In this document: positions 7,774 through 17,150 of the stretch, piece after piece
Position numbering within the stretch: the first letter of the stretch is position 1
How the letters are laid out: each line of letters opens with the position of its first letter
NCBI GenBank assembly: GCA_963729215.1
Contig: CAVSND010000027.1
Location: forward strand, 124,001 to 188,000
Source: CAVQJU01 sp963729215
Lineage (GTDB): Bacteria > Acidobacteriota > Vicinamibacteria > Vicinamibacterales > CAVVIG01
Direction of reading: 5' to 3'
DNA length: 64,000 nt
Translations under genes and position numbers: made by a program
The notes under the pieces: generated by a model
What the model was told of the DNA's origin: nothing
The model's database searches: none
Seen by the model: only the letters and a program-made list of their open reading frames with translations

Positions 7774-8310
7774 ATGTCCGACAGACCTGGATCGCCGAAT
7801 CAGAACGCCGACCAGCTGACACCGCTCGTGTATGACGAGCTGCGCCGGCTGGCGGGCGCGTACATGCGCAGGGAACGCCCCGGCCAGACGATCCAGGCGA
7901 CCGCCCTCGTTCATGAGGCCTACCTGCGGCTGGCGCGTGCCGGGACGCCATGGCACGATGAGCGGCACTTCGTCGGGATCGCCGCGCGGTCGATGCGCCA
8001 GATCCTGGTCGAACGGGCGCGCGCGCGCGGCGCGCAGAAGCGATGGGCGGCCCTCGATCGGGTCTCGCTGTCAGCCGCCCTCGTGGCGGCCGCCGATCCA
8101 GAATCAACGCTGCCGTCCATAGACGAGGCACTGGCGCGGCTCGAAGTCATCGATCCGGAACAGGCGAAAATCGTCGAGTTGCGCTACTTCGTCGGGTTGA
8201 GCGTCGAGGATGCGGCGGCCGCACTCGGTTTGTCTCCTGCCACGCTCAAGCGCCGCTGGGCGCTGGCGCGCGCGTGGCTGTTTCGCGAGCTCAGTAGCGA
8301 GGCTCGATGA
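7774..8310 (+). CDS. ECF-subfamily RNA polymerase sigma factor
   Basis: A 178-residue sigma-70-like protein. Region 2 is seen in 'LTPLVYDELRRLAGAYMRRERPGQTIQATALVHEAYLRLARAG' with 'HFVGIAARSMRQILVERARARGAQKRW', the pattern of the large ECF group common in Acidobacteria and Planctomycetes that is linked to protein kinases. Region 4 is at 'LEVIDPEQAKIVELRYFVGLSVEDAAAALGLSPATLKRRWALARAWL', a helix-turn-helix that binds the -35 element. No anti-sigma factor gene is adjacent. The stop overlaps the start of the downstream Ser/Thr kinase (ATGA), so activity is probably governed by phosphorylation; that link is inferred from context. Confidence 0.93.
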   Translation: MSDRPGSPNQNADQLTPLVYDELRRLAGAYMRRERPGQTIQATALVHEAYLRLARAGTPWHDERHFVGIAARSMRQILVERARARGAQKRWAALDRVSLSAALVAAADPESTLPSIDEALARLEVIDPEQAKIVELRYFVGLSVEDAAAALGLSPATLKRRWALARAWLFRELSSEAR

Positions 8311-9818
8311 AGCGCGCGAAGCCAGATGTGTCCCGAAGCCAGATGAATAAAGACGAGTGGCAGCGCGTTCGTGAGCTGTTCGAGGGGGTCCTCGATGTCG
8401 AGCCGCCGGCGCGCGCCGAGTGGCTGCGCGGTCAGGCCGCTGCTCCAGCGGTGAAGGCCGAAGTCGAATCACTGATCGAGCATCACACACGCGCCGGTGC
8501 ATTCCTCGAGGAGCCGGTTGCGGAGCGCCTGCCCGGGCTGTTCGAAGAAGACGGCGCCCTCGATCCTGGCTCTGTGCTCGGCCACTACAAGATCGTCCGT
8601 GAAATCGGCCGCGGGTCGATGGGCCGGGTGTACCTGGCCGAAGACGTCAACCTGGGCCGCGTCGTGGCGCTCAAGGCACTCGCGCCGCAGTTCACGGGGG
8701 ACCCCTCGTATCGCGAACGGCTGCGGCGGGAAGCACGGGCCGCGGCCGGGATGACGCACCCCGGCATCTGTACCGTGTACGCGCTCGAGGAGTCCGACGC
8801 GCAGCTCTTCATCGTCTCGGAGTTCATCGAGGGCCACACACTGCGGGATGAGGTGGCCCGCGGCCAGGTACCAGGTGCCGACGCGATTGCCGCAACGGCT
8901 CGCGAACTGGCCGACGCCCTGGCCGCCGCGCACGCGAACGGCATCACGCACCGGGACTTCAAACCCGAGAACGTGATGCGCGATCGCACCGGCCGTCTGA
9001 AAGTGCTCGACTTCGGCCTGGCCTATTCGGCCGAGGCGGACGGCCTGCCGGTCCAGCAGCTTGCGATGAAGACGCTGCCCGGCGTCCTGGTCGGCACGCC
9101 GGCGTACATGGCGCCGGAGCAATTGAACGGGCAGCGCGCGGATGCCCGCTCGGACGTATTCGCATACGGCGTCGTCATGTACGAGTACGCCTGCGGCGTC
9201 CATCCCTTCGGCGCGTCGACGCCGCTCGGTCTTCTCGCACGCGTGCTCGAAAGCGACGCGTCGCCCCTCGGGGATCGGACGCCTCACATCCCGGGCAGTG
9301 TCGCGATGGTCGTGGATCGATGCCTGCGCAAGTCGGCGGCCGATCGCTTTGCGTCGGCCGCGGATATCGTGACGGCACTCCACACCGGCAGCGGCGGCGC
9401 GTCGACGAGCCGCCGGGCCGTCGGCGCGACGTGGTGGCGGGCGCACCAGGTGGTGATGATGGTGATCTACCTGTGTGCCGCCCTGCTGGCGTGGTCCGTC
9501 AAGGAGGCGTTCAGCCAACCGCTGCCGTTGTGGCTGTTCATCGCCATCGGGATCTGGGCCGCGGCGGGCGGCATTGTCCGGGCGCATCTCTTGTTCACAT
9601 CGGCCATCAACCCGTCTCGCCTCAGAGACGAGCACGTGCGCGTCCGGCGAACCTTGCGAGCGGTGGACCTGTTGATCGCGGCCAGCCTCGGCGTCGATGG
9701 CCTGTCGATCGCATCGATTCGCCCGTTGTGGGGTGTTCTCACGGTTGGCCTGGCGACGGGTATCGCGTTAGCCACGCTTCTGATGGAGCCGGCCACCTCG
9801 GCGACGTTCTTCGAATGA
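8307..9818 (+). CDS. Membrane-anchored Ser/Thr protein kinase
   Basis: A 503-residue Hanks-type kinase. A helical N-terminal section of about 90 residues (WQRVRELFEGVLDVEPPARA) is typical of acidobacterial ECF-linked kinases. The catalytic domain follows: glycine loop 'IGRGSMGRVYLAED', the lysine in VVALKALAPQF, the catalytic loop HRDFKPENVM, DFGLAYS, and 'GTPAYMAPEQLNG'. It is therefore predicted active. The C-terminus has three hydrophobic segments (about residues 390-410, 417-437 and 465-490), so the kinase faces the cytoplasm. ATG 8307 overlaps the sigma factor stop; MNKDEW at 8343 is an alternative start. The stop overlaps the next gene. Expected substrates include the sigma factor (inference). 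Confidence 0.92.
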   Translation: MKRAKPDVSRSQMNKDEWQRVRELFEGVLDVEPPARAEWLRGQAAAPAVKAEVESLIEHHTRAGAFLEEPVAERLPGLFEEDGALDPGSVLGHYKIVREIGRGSMGRVYLAEDVNLGRVVALKALAPQFTGDPSYRERLRREARAAAGMTHPGICTVYALEESDAQLFIVSEFIEGHTLRDEVARGQVPGADAIAATARELADALAAAHANGITHRDFKPENVMRDRTGRLKVLDFGLAYSAEADGLPVQQLAMKTLPGVLVGTPAYMAPEQLNGQRADARSDVFAYGVVMYEYACGVHPFGASTPLGLLARVLESDASPLGDRTPHIPGSVAMVVDRCLRKSAADRFASAADIVTALHTGSGGASTSRRAVGATWWRAHQVVMMVIYLCAALLAWSVKEAFSQPLPLWLFIAIGIWAAAGGIVRAHLLFTSAINPSRLRDEHVRVRRTLRAVDLLIAASLGVDGLSIASIRPLWGVLTVGLATGIALATLLMEPATSATFFE

Positions 9819-10807
9819 CTGCCATCCGAATGATTGCCATCGAGATCACGCACCCCGGCGGACCGGACGTCCTGGTGGCGGCCGAACGGCCGGTGCCTTC
9901 TGCGGGGCCCGGCGACGTGTTGATTCAGGTGGCGGCCGCCGGCGTCAACCGCCCCGACGTCATGCAGCGGATGGGGCACTATCCGCCGCCCCCTGGCGCG
10001 TCGGATATTCCCGGACTCGAAGTCGCCGGCACGATCGTGGAAGTTGGCGCCGACGCGGGCGCGTGGCGCCCCGGCGATCGCGTCTGCGCGCTCGTCGCCG
10101 GAGGCGGCTACGCGGAGTACTGCGTCGCGCCGGCGCTGCAGTGTCTGCCCGTCCCGCGCGACATGGACGTCGTGCATGCCGCGGCCATCCCGGAGACATT
10201 CTTCACGGTGTGGGTCAATCTCTTCGAGCGCGGCCGCCTCCAGGCGGGCGAGTCGGTGCTGATTCACGGGGGATCAAGCGGCATCGGCACCACGGCCATT
10301 CAACTCGCGCGCGCACGTGGGTCGCGAGTGTTCGCCACGGCCGGGACGGCCGACAAATGCGCGGCCTGTGAACGCCTGGGCGCCGAACGCGCCTTCAACT
10401 ATCACGAGACCGACTTCGTCGCGGCCACACGCGAAGCCACGGGCGGCCGCGGCGTCGATGTCGTCCTCGACATGGTCGGCGGCGACTACCTGCCGCGCAA
10501 CCTCGACGTGCTGGCTACGGATGGACGTCTCGTGCAGATCGCGGTGCTCGGCGGCGTGAAGGCCACGCTCAACCTGATCACGATGATGCAGCGCCGCCTG
10601 ACGCTGACCGGTTCCACGCTGCGCGCACGGCCGGTCGCCGACAAGGGCACGATTGCGGCGCACCTGCACGCGAACGTGTGGCCGCTGCTCGATGCGGGCT
10701 CGGTGCGCCCCGTGATCCACGCGACGTTTCCGCTCGCGCGGGCCGCTGATGCGCATCGTGTCATGGAATCCGGCGTACACATCGGCAAGCTCGTCCTAGT
10801 TGTCTGA
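9815..10807 (+). CDS. NAD(P)H quinone oxidoreductase, PIG3/zinc-less MDR family
   Basis: A 330-residue medium-chain reductase. It has 'AAAGVNRPDVMQRMGHYPPPPGASDIPGLEVAGTIVEVG', the PIG3-type N-terminal block, then the NADPH Rossmann stretch VLIHGGSSGIGTTAIQLARA and 'GGRGVDVVLDMVGGDYLPRNL'. The catalytic zinc cysteine and histidine pattern of alcohol dehydrogenases is absent, as expected for quinone reductases. It reduces quinones or enones in the cytoplasm. ATG 9815 overlaps the kinase stop; ATG 9830 (MIAIEITHPG) is an equally likely start. Complete. Confidence 0.9.
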   Translation: MTAIRMIAIEITHPGGPDVLVAAERPVPSAGPGDVLIQVAAAGVNRPDVMQRMGHYPPPPGASDIPGLEVAGTIVEVGADAGAWRPGDRVCALVAGGGYAEYCVAPALQCLPVPRDMDVVHAAAIPETFFTVWVNLFERGRLQAGESVLIHGGSSGIGTTAIQLARARGSRVFATAGTADKCAACERLGAERAFNYHETDFVAATREATGGRGVDVVLDMVGGDYLPRNLDVLATDGRLVQIAVLGGVKATLNLITMMQRRLTLTGSTLRARPVADKGTIAAHLHANVWPLLDAGSVRPVIHATFPLARAADAHRVMESGVHIGKLVLVV

Positions 10808-10882
10808 CTCGTAACTCGTTGCTCGTAGCCACGTGTGCAACTGCGAATGCCACCACGAGCGACGAGTAACGAGCCACGAGTA
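10806..10882. repeat. Mirrored GAGCCACG/ACGAGTAACGAG repeat
   Basis: Left arm 10806-10832 carries ACTCGT / GCTCGT units; right arm 10854-10882 carries the complementary ACGAGT / ACGAGC units and ends GAGCCACGAGTAG. The arms could pair as a long imperfect hairpin between the quinone reductase and the aldo/keto reductase, possibly as a transcript end. It belongs to the GAGCCACG family of boundary repeats in this window. Confidence 0.65.
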
Positions 10883-10904
10883 GTACAATTGAGCCTCACC
10901 GACC

Positions 10905-11886
10905 ATGCATTACACACGACTTGGCACCACCGGGCTCACGGTGTCGCGCCTCTGCCTTGGCACCATGACGTACGGATCGCCCGACTGGCATCCGTGGACG
11001 CTCGATGAAGCGACCAGCCGGCCGTTCATCAGGCGGGCGCTCGAACGCGGCATCAACTTTTTCGATACGGCCGACATGTATTCGCGGGGCGCCAGCGAAG
11101 AGGTGCTCGGCCGCGCGCTGAAGGACTTCGCCCGGCGCGACCAGGTCATTGTCGCGACCAAGGTCTTTCACCCCATGGGCGACGGTCCCAACGACAAGGG
11201 CCTCTCGCGCAAACACATCCTCGATGCCATCGACGCGTCGCTTCGGCGTCTCGGGATGGAGTATGTCGATCTGTACCAGATCCACCGCTTCGACTACGCC
11301 ACGCCGATCGAGGAGACGCTCGACGCGCTCAACGACGTCGTGCGAGGCGGGGAAGGTCCGTTATATCGGCGCGTCGAGCATGTACGCCTGGCAGTTCGCC
11401 AGGATGCTCGCCACGTCGGACGCGCACGGCTGGGCGCGCTTCGTCTCGATGCAGAACCATTACAACCTCGTCTATCGCGAGGAAGAGCGGGAGATGATGC
11501 CGCTGTGCCGCGAGGAAGGCATCGGCGTCGTTCCGTACAGCCCGCTGGCGCGCGGGTTCCTGGCCGGCGATCGGAAGCCGGGCGGCGGCGGCGACACCGT
11601 CCGCGCGAACAGCGACAAGCTTGCCAGCCGGTTCTATTTTGCCGACACCGACTTTGCGATCGCGGACCGGGTCGGGGAAACGGCGAAACGGCGCGGCGTC
11701 AGCCGCATGCAGATCGCCCTCGCCTGGATGCTGTCGCGTCCCGGCGTGACGTCGCCGATTATCGGCGCGTCCAAACTTACTCATTTGGACGAAGCGGTCG
11801 ACGCGCTCGAGGTCCAGTTGACTGCCGAGGAGTGTGCGCATCTCGAGGAGAGCTACCAGCCGCATCCGGTCGTCGGTCCCCTGTAG
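10905..11886 (+). CDS. Aldo/keto reductase (one frameshift)
   Basis: An NADPH-dependent (beta/alpha)8 reductase of about 326 residues. The N-terminal part 'LGTTGLTVSRLCLGTMTYG' continues to the catalytic region 'INFFDTADMYSRGASEEVLGRAL' (Asp and Tyr), 'VIVATKVFHP' (Lys) and 'VDLYQIHRFDYATPIEETLDALNDVV'. The frame then breaks at about 11343-11349, where one extra G in GAGGCGGGG separates this from 'AGKVRYIGASSMYAWQFARM', 'IGVVPYSPLARGFLAG' and 'VTSPIIGASKLTHLDEA'. The total length (982 nt) is one base over a multiple of three, consistent with a single inserted base. Both halves are full strength, so sequencing error is more likely than a decaying gene. Confidence 0.88.
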
Positions 11887-11895
11887 CGAATCTCC

Positions 11896-13146
11896 GTGTT
11901 ACCGCCCGGCCTCTTCGTCGCGCTCACGCATCGCAACTACCGCCTGATCTGGCTCGGCCTGCTCGCGTCGACGACGGGCTCGATGATGCAGAACGCCGGA
12001 TTGCTCTGGCACGTCTCGCTGCTCGTAACGCCGGAGAAAAAGGCCCTCGCGCTGGGGATGGTCGGCCTGGTGCGCGTCGTGCCGATCGTCGTATTTTCCA
12101 TGCTGAGCGGCGTCGTCGCCGACGCCTGGAACCGCAGGACGCTGATGCTGCTGACGCAGACGAGCGCGGCGCTCGTCTCCCTGGCGCTCGCGGTGCTCTC
12201 ATTCCGGGGTGTGACGCTCGTGTGGCCGATCTACGTGCTGGCCGCCCTGGGCGCCGCCGTCGGCACCTTCGACCTTCCGGCCAGGCAGGCCCTGGTGCCG
12301 ACGCTCGTGCCGCGCGCCGACCTGCCGAACGCCATCAGCCTCAACGCGATCATGTTTCAGGCCGCGTCGGTCGCAGGCCCCTCGATCGGCGGCATCGTCA
12401 TCGCGGCGGCCGGCGTCGGCTGGGTCTACGTCGTGAACGCGCTGTCGTTCGGGTGCGTGATCCTGGCGCTGCTGCTGATGCGCGGCGTCAGCGGCCGCCC
12501 CGAACGCGTCGCGGATGCGCCGGCCGACGAGGTGTCGCTGCGGGCCGCCATGGAGGGACTGAAATTCGTGTTCAGGTCTCCGCTCATCCGGTCAACGATG
12601 CTCCTGGATTTCTTCGCGACGTTCTTTTCGTCGGCCACGGCGCTTCTGCCGATCTTCGCGCAGGATGTCCTCGGCGTGGGCGCCACCGGCTACGGCTGGC
12701 TGTATGCGGCGCCGGCGCTGGGCGCGGTCGTGATGAGCGCGATCATGATTCCGCTGACGAGCCGGATCGTCCGCCGCGGCCCCGTGCTGCTCTGGGCTGT
12801 CGCCGGCTACGGTGCCGCCACCGCCATCTTCGGCGTGTCGCGCTGGTTCTGGCTGACGTTCTCCTGCCTGGCGATGACCGGGGCCATGGACACGATCAGC
12901 ATGATCATTCGCAACATCGTGCGGCAGCTCGAGACCCCCGATCGGCTGCGCGGACGCATGATCGGCGTGAACATGGTGTTCTTCCAGGGTGGACCGCAGC
13001 TCGGCGAGCTCGAGGCCGGCGCGGTGGCCAACTGGCTCGGCCCGGTGGTCTCGGTCGTGACCGGCGGCCTTGGCTGCCTGATCGCCACCGCCTGGGTGGC
13101 CATGGTGACGCCCGCGCTCCGGCACTACCGATCGACGTCCGGCTGA
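11896..13146 (+). CDS. MFS efflux transporter (EntS-like)
   Basis: A 416-residue major facilitator with about 12 hydrophobic segments. It starts at GTG 11896 (LPPGLFVALTHRNYRLIWLG). The 'NYRLIWLGLLASTTGSMMQNAGLLWHV' opening, 'SGVVADAWNRRTLMLLTQ' between helices 2 and 3, and 'LPARQALVPTLVPRADLPNAISLNAIMFQAASVAGP' are hallmarks of the enterobactin-exporter-like MFS group. Its substrate is not predictable; family members export siderophores or drugs. It starts 9 bases after the aldo/keto reductase. The 3' end includes one copy of a 16-base direct repeat (13130-13145), whose second copy lies at 13192-13207. Confidence 0.9.
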   Translation: MLPPGLFVALTHRNYRLIWLGLLASTTGSMMQNAGLLWHVSLLVTPEKKALALGMVGLVRVVPIVVFSMLSGVVADAWNRRTLMLLTQTSAALVSLALAVLSFRGVTLVWPIYVLAALGAAVGTFDLPARQALVPTLVPRADLPNAISLNAIMFQAASVAGPSIGGIVIAAAGVGWVYVVNALSFGCVILALLLMRGVSGRPERVADAPADEVSLRAAMEGLKFVFRSPLIRSTMLLDFFATFFSSATALLPIFAQDVLGVGATGYGWLYAAPALGAVVMSAIMIPLTSRIVRRGPVLLWAVAGYGAATAIFGVSRWFWLTFSCLAMTGAMDTISMIIRNIVRQLETPDRLRGRMIGVNMVFFQGGPQLGELEAGAVANWLGPVVSVVTGGLGCLIATAWVAMVTPALRHYRSTSG

Positions 13147-13215
13147 ATTCGTTCTACGTTACGCGACGTTCAGGCTGCGTTTGAAGCTGCAGATCGACGT
13201 CCGGCTGGCCGGACG
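13147..13215. repeat. Convergent intergenic region with composite repeat and palindrome
   Basis: Between convergent genes. Bases 13147-13182 (CGTTCTACGTT followed by ACGTTCAGGCTGCGTT) match, in reverse orientation, the intergenic stretch at 56885-56928. Bases 13198-13215 form the palindrome CGTCCGGC-TG-GCCGGACG, an 8-bp stem that could end transcription from both sides but lacks a clear T-run. A 16-base direct repeat (13130-13145 and 13192-13207) flanks the element. Confidence 0.55.
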
Positions 13216-14016
13216 CTACTGTGGCGCAAACGTGATCGAAATCTCGGGATCGAACGTGATCCTGACGCCCTGCAGGCTGGCGACTGTCGCCTTGACGTCG
13301 TCCGCGGTTTTCAACGACTGGAGCTTGGTCGCGAGATCGGGATCGGCCGTGGCCTTGTCGAAGTCGAGATCGAGGAGGGTGACGCGGTTCCCCTCAACGA
13401 ACGGGCTGCTCGTCCGCACCAGGCGGCCTTCGGGCTCGATACCGACCGTGAGCCGCGCGCCCGCGAGGAGGCCCTTCACCATGTCGATCTGTTGTGCGGT
13501 GGGGGCCATGACGGCGCCATTCGGGCCCGCCTGAATGGGCAGGAGATTGAACTTTGGAACCTGGATGCGGAGCAATGCGTTTGCGTCGGGCTCGCGCGTC
13601 AGGACGAACGTGAGCTCGCCAACGTTGGCGGTGCCCGCGGGTGAGACGATGCCGCCGGGCAGGCGCGGCTGCTCGCTCATGTGCAGCTTCGTGATGTCCG
13701 TGAACGCGTAAACTGAGTCGCGGCCCTGCGCCGTCTCGGTCTTCACGGGCGTGGACGACACGTAGGTGACGCCGGGCCCGAGCGACTCGGCCAGCGAACG
13801 GGCCTGGGCTTCCGACGTGGGATCGGCGCCGGCGGCGTTGCCGCCGCTCAGGATCGCGAACCCGCGCAGCTGTTCCATCGCGGCCTCGGTGAGCAGCAGC
13901 CGCTGTTCGATCGTGCCGCTGCCGTCGGCTTTGAGCCTGATGACGGTTGCCGCTTGAAAGCAGCCGGCAAGCGGCAGTACAGCCGCGGTCACGAGCACGC
14001 CTCGAATCCAGGTCAT
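13216..14016 (-). CDS. Predicted lipoprotein, uncharacterised
   Basis: A 266-residue protein. The start ATG 14016 gives a textbook lipoprotein signal, MTWIRGVLVTAAVLPLAGC, with the lipobox LAGC; a longer reading from 14055 adds 13 non-conserved residues. The mature part begins FQAATVIRLKADGSGTIEQRLLLTEAAMEQL. That opening is characteristic of exported acidobacterial proteins in which one strand repeats 'RLKADGSGTI'. The rest is rich in beta structure. It is probably anchored to a periplasmic membrane face. It overlaps nothing and is divergent from the pseudouridine synthase by 9 bases. No function is known. Confidence 0.8.
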   Translation of the reverse strand: MTWIRGVLVTAAVLPLAGCFQAATVIRLKADGSGTIEQRLLLTEAAMEQLRGFAILSGGNAAGADPTSEAQARSLAESLGPGVTYVSSTPVKTETAQGRDSVYAFTDITKLHMSEQPRLPGGIVSPAGTANVGELTFVLTREPDANALLRIQVPKFNLLPIQAGPNGAVMAPTAQQIDMVKGLLAGARLTVGIEPEGRLVRTSSPFVEGNRVTLLDLDFDKATADPDLATKLQSLKTADDVKATVASLQGVRITFDPEISITFAPQ

Positions 14017-14025
14017 GGGAAGACG

Positions 14026-14769
14026 ATGACACAGAACGGCGGGCGACGGCGTCAAAAACTGGCGGGGACGCCTGCGTCTGCCGGTGTCCCGCTGAGCCGC
14101 GCTTTATCGAAGCTCGGTATCCTCTCGCGCGCGCAAGCGGTCCAGGCCATTCGAGCTGGACGCGTCAGCGTGGATGGGGTTGTCGTTCGAAACGCGGCCG
14201 TGCTCGTCGTACCGGAGCGGGCCCGGGTACTCGTCGACGGCGCCGAGCGCCGGCGCGCCGCCTGGCGGACGATCGTGTTTCATAAGCCGCGGGGCGTGGT
14301 GACGACCCGTCGCGATCCCGAGGGACGCCGGACCGTCTACGACGTTCTGGGAGATGAGGGCGAAGGCCTGGTTGCCGTTGGCCGCCTGGATCTGGCGACG
14401 TCCGGCCTGCTCCTGCTGACATCGGACACGCGGTTGGCCGACTGGATTACGGACCCGGTGCATCAGGTCTCGCGCGTGTATGCCGTCACCGTGAGAGGCC
14501 GGATTGCGGCCGCGCAGCTGGCTGCGCTGCCGGGAGTCACGCTCCGCAAAGCGTCCGCCCGCGAATCGCACCTCATGGTAGAGCTGCGCGAAGGACGAAA
14601 CCGTCAGGTGCGGCGAATGTTCGACGCGATCGGCCACGAAGTCACCAGGCTCAAGCGTGTCAAGCTGGGCAGTCTCGAGCTCGAGGATCTGGCGCCAGGG
14701 CAATTCCGGGACATTTTGCGCGCAGAAATCCCGGTTGCCTTCCCGGGGGCGCCTGTTCGCGAAGTATGA
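14026..14769 (+). CDS. RsuA/RluB-family rRNA pseudouridine synthase
   Basis: A 247-residue enzyme. The N-terminal S4 RNA-binding domain is visible in 'VPLSRALSKLGILSRAQAVQAIRAGRVSVDGVVVRNAAVLV'. The catalytic domain contains 'FHKPRGVVTTRRDPEGRRTVYDVL' and the catalytic-Asp motif VGRLDLATSGLLLLTSD, then 'LREGRNRQVRRMFDAIGHEVTRLKRV' near the end. It isomerises a uridine of rRNA, but which one (RluB, RluE, RluF or RsuA type) is not settled by sequence alone. ATG 14026 was chosen because the S4 domain starts soon after; a longer frame to 13954 reads a basic non-conserved extension. The stop overlaps the next gene (ATGA). Confidence 0.93.
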   Translation: MTQNGGRRRQKLAGTPASAGVPLSRALSKLGILSRAQAVQAIRAGRVSVDGVVVRNAAVLVVPERARVLVDGAERRRAAWRTIVFHKPRGVVTTRRDPEGRRTVYDVLGDEGEGLVAVGRLDLATSGLLLLTSDTRLADWITDPVHQVSRVYAVTVRGRIAAAQLAALPGVTLRKASARESHLMVELREGRNRQVRRMFDAIGHEVTRLKRVKLGSLELEDLAPGQFRDILRAEIPVAFPGAPVREV

Positions 14770-16641
14770 TCTTCTGCAAGGAGATACTGCACAGATTGGA
14801 TACTTTCGCTCCCGCCGAGGCCACCGCCGCGCCCCCGCTCCGCGAACGCGCTGAGATTTCCGATCGCTTCAAGTGGGACCTGTCTCACATCTTCCCCGAC
14901 TGGGACGCCTGGCAGCGCGCGTACGACGAGCTCGACCGCAAGATTGGCGAAGGTTCTGCGTTTCAGGGAACCCTGGCACAAGGCGCGGATCGCCTGCTCG
15001 CCGCTTACCGGCTTCGAGACGAGGTCGGCCAGCTGGCGCACAAAGTCTGGTACTACACGTCGCTCGCCTACGATCAGGATCAGCGCGACAACCTGCTCAA
15101 CGCGCGGCGGCAGCAGGTGCAGATTCTGTTTGCCAAAGACGCGCAAGTCGTTTTCGTGGTTCGAGCCCGAACTGCTCAAGATCCCGCTCGCGACGGTTCA
15201 GCAGTGGATGACGGTCCAGCCCGATCTCAGGCTCTATCGTTTCGCCATCGAAGATCTTTACCGCCGCCAGGAGCACGTGCTCGACGACAAGGGCGAGCAT
15301 CTGTTGTCGCTGTCGACGCGTTTTTCGTCCACGCCGCGCGATGCGTACGCGGCGCTCTCCACGGCTGACGTGAAGTACCCGACCATCCAGCTGTCGAGCG
15401 GCGCCGAGGTCACGGTCACGTACGGGCAATACCGGGCGATCCTCGCGACCAATCGCGACCAGCGCGACCGCGCCGCGGCCTTCCATGCCATCCACGGGCT
15501 GTACGCCGCAAACGTCAATACCTATGCGGCGCTCTATAGCGCCGTCCTTCAGGGCGACTGGTTTCATTCGCAGGCGCGCGGCTTTTCCTCGTCACTCGAG
15601 GCGGCGCTGCACGGCAACAACATTCCGACGGCCGTCGTCGAAAACCTCATCGAAACCACGCGGAACAATGTCGAGCCGCTGCGTCGCTACCATCGGCTGC
15701 GCAAGAAGGTTCTGGGCCTCGAGACCTACCACACGTACGACACGACCATTCCGCTGGTTCACGTCGACCGGCGCTACCCGTACAACGACGTCCTCGAATG
15801 GCTGCCGGCGTCGGTCGCGCCTCTCGGGACGGACTACCAGCGTCAGCTGCGTGAGGCGCTGACGAGCGGCTGGATCGACGTGTACGAGAACTCGGGGAAG
15901 AGGAGCGGCGCCTACTCGGCGCCCGTGTACGGCGTCCACCCGTACATGCTCCTCAACTACAACGACACGCTGGACGATGTATTCACGCTGGCGCACGAGG
16001 CGGGGCATTCGATGCACACCGTGCTGTCGCATGCGAACCAGCCGTTTGTGTACTCCGGCTACGAGATCTTCGTGGCCGAGGTCCCCTCGACGCTGAGCGA
16101 AGCGTTGTTCCTTGACTACATGCTCGGCCGGACGACCGACGAGCGCGAGCGCAGCGTCCTGCTCCAGCACGCCATCGACGGCATCGTCGCCACGTTCTAC
16201 ACGCAGGTGATGTTTGCCGACTACGAGCTCCAGGCCCATCGGCTCGTCGAGCAGGGCCAGCCTGTGACGGCCGAGGCGCTCGGAGACATCTACTTCAACC
16301 TGCTCAAGGCGTATCACGGCGACGCGTACGACTACGACGATCTGTCGCGTGTCACATGGGCGCGCATCCCGCACTTCTACAGCACGCCGTACTACGTCTA
16401 CCAATACGCCACGTGTTTTGCGTCGAGCGCGCAGGTGATGAAGCAGCTGAACGGCGGCAGCGAGGCGGAGCGGCGCGAGGCCGTGAATCGCTACCTGACG
16501 CTGCTGAAGTCAGGCGGCAGCGATCACCCGATGGCCCTTCTCAAGACCGCTGGGGTGGACCTCAGCAAACCGGAGACGGTCCGCGCGGTCGTGGATCAGC
16601 TGGATACGCTGGTCACGAGGCTCGAGAAGGCTATTTCCTAG
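14766..16641 (+). CDS. pepF: M3-family oligoendopeptidase F (one frameshift)
   Basis: A zinc oligopeptidase of about 624 residues. The catalytic motif is 'DDVFTLAHEAGHSMHTVLSHANQPFVYSGYEIFVAEVPSTLSEAL', with HExxH plus the downstream Glu. Typical PepF features include 'SDRFKWDLSHIFPDWDAWQ' at the N-terminus and 'HFYSTPYYVYQYATCFASSAQ'. Between 'LFAKDAQ' and 'SFSWFEPELL' the frame slips by one base at about 15145-15152 (a probable extra G); the total length is one base over a multiple of three. It degrades peptides in the cytoplasm. ATG 14766 overlaps the upstream stop. TTG 14796 has a good AAGGAG site (14778-14783) and is the alternative start. Confidence 0.9.
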
Positions 16642-16650
16642 AAGGCCACC

Positions 16651-16704
16651 TCGTAGCGTCCGCCTTCAGGCGGACGTTCCCGGCTGGCTGAAGCCAGCCG
16701 CTAC
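16651..16704. repeat. REP-like cruciform (GTAGCG family)
   Basis: Two hairpins side by side inside a pair of outer arms. The first is CGTCCGCC-TTCA-GGCGGACG (16657-16676). The second is CGGCTGGCT-GA-AGCCAGCCG (16681-16700). The outer arms are GTAGCG and CGCTAC. It lies between two convergent genes, a usual site for REP-type elements and terminators. A shorter relative with the same GTAGCG lead and TTCA loop is at 45597-45620. No REP-associated transposase gene is in this window. Confidence 0.75.
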
Positions 16705-16721
16705 GGGATGGTGCGAAACGT

Positions 16722-17150
16722 CTAGGTCTTCTTCGGAATCTGAAGAACCGCGTGCATGACACCGATGCACGCGTCCATCACCACCGTCAGGCCGCCGGCT
16801 TCCGCCCGGGTTGCGGCGACGTCGTTGACGACGCCGCTTTGCAGCCACAGCGCCCTGGCTCCAACCTTCACGGCCTCGTCCGCGATGGCGGGCGTGAACT
16901 CCGCTCTGCGGAAGACATCGACGATGTCGATGGGTTCAGGCACCTCGCTGAGCGACCCGTAGGCCCGTTCCCCGAGGACCGTGGTTTCGTTCGGGTTGAC
17001 CGGGATCACGTGATAGCCGACATGTTTCAGCTTGCGCATGATGCCGTTCGACGGCCGGTCGGGATTCGACGAGGCGCCGACCATCGCGATGGTCTTCGCC
17101 GATGTCAGCAGCTGCTTCATCACCTCGTCTGACGGGTTCCGGTGAGCCAT
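16722..17150 (-). CDS. CoA-binding (YccU-type) protein
   Basis: A 142-residue Rossmann protein of the CoA-binding domain family: 'KTIAMVGASSNPDRPSNGIMRKLKHVGYHVIPVNPNETTVLGERAYGSLSEVPEPIDIVDVFRR' and 'ARALWLQSGVVNDVAATRAEAGGLTVVMDACIGV'. It corresponds to the free-standing CoA-binding domain of succinyl-CoA synthetase alpha and the YccU group. The metabolic role is poorly known; it is cytoplasmic. ATG 17150 overlaps the stop of the upstream amine oxidase gene (ATGA), which makes it the last gene of the run M28 peptidase, amine oxidase, this gene. A conserved Cys lies in MDACIG near the C-terminus. Confidence 0.92.
   Translation of the reverse strand: MAHRNPSDEVMKQLLTSAKTIAMVGASSNPDRPSNGIMRKLKHVGYHVIPVNPNETTVLGERAYGSLSEVPEPIDIVDVFRRAEFTPAIADEAVKVGARALWLQSGVVNDVAATRAEAGGLTVVMDACIGVMHAVLQIPKKT

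Noticed and set aside
10905..13184. A 759-residue reading that begins as aldo/keto reductase and runs across the MFS gene.
   Set aside because: After the frame break at about 11346 the translation is Arg-rich and unlike any protein, while a proper MFS transporter is encoded in another frame over the same bases.
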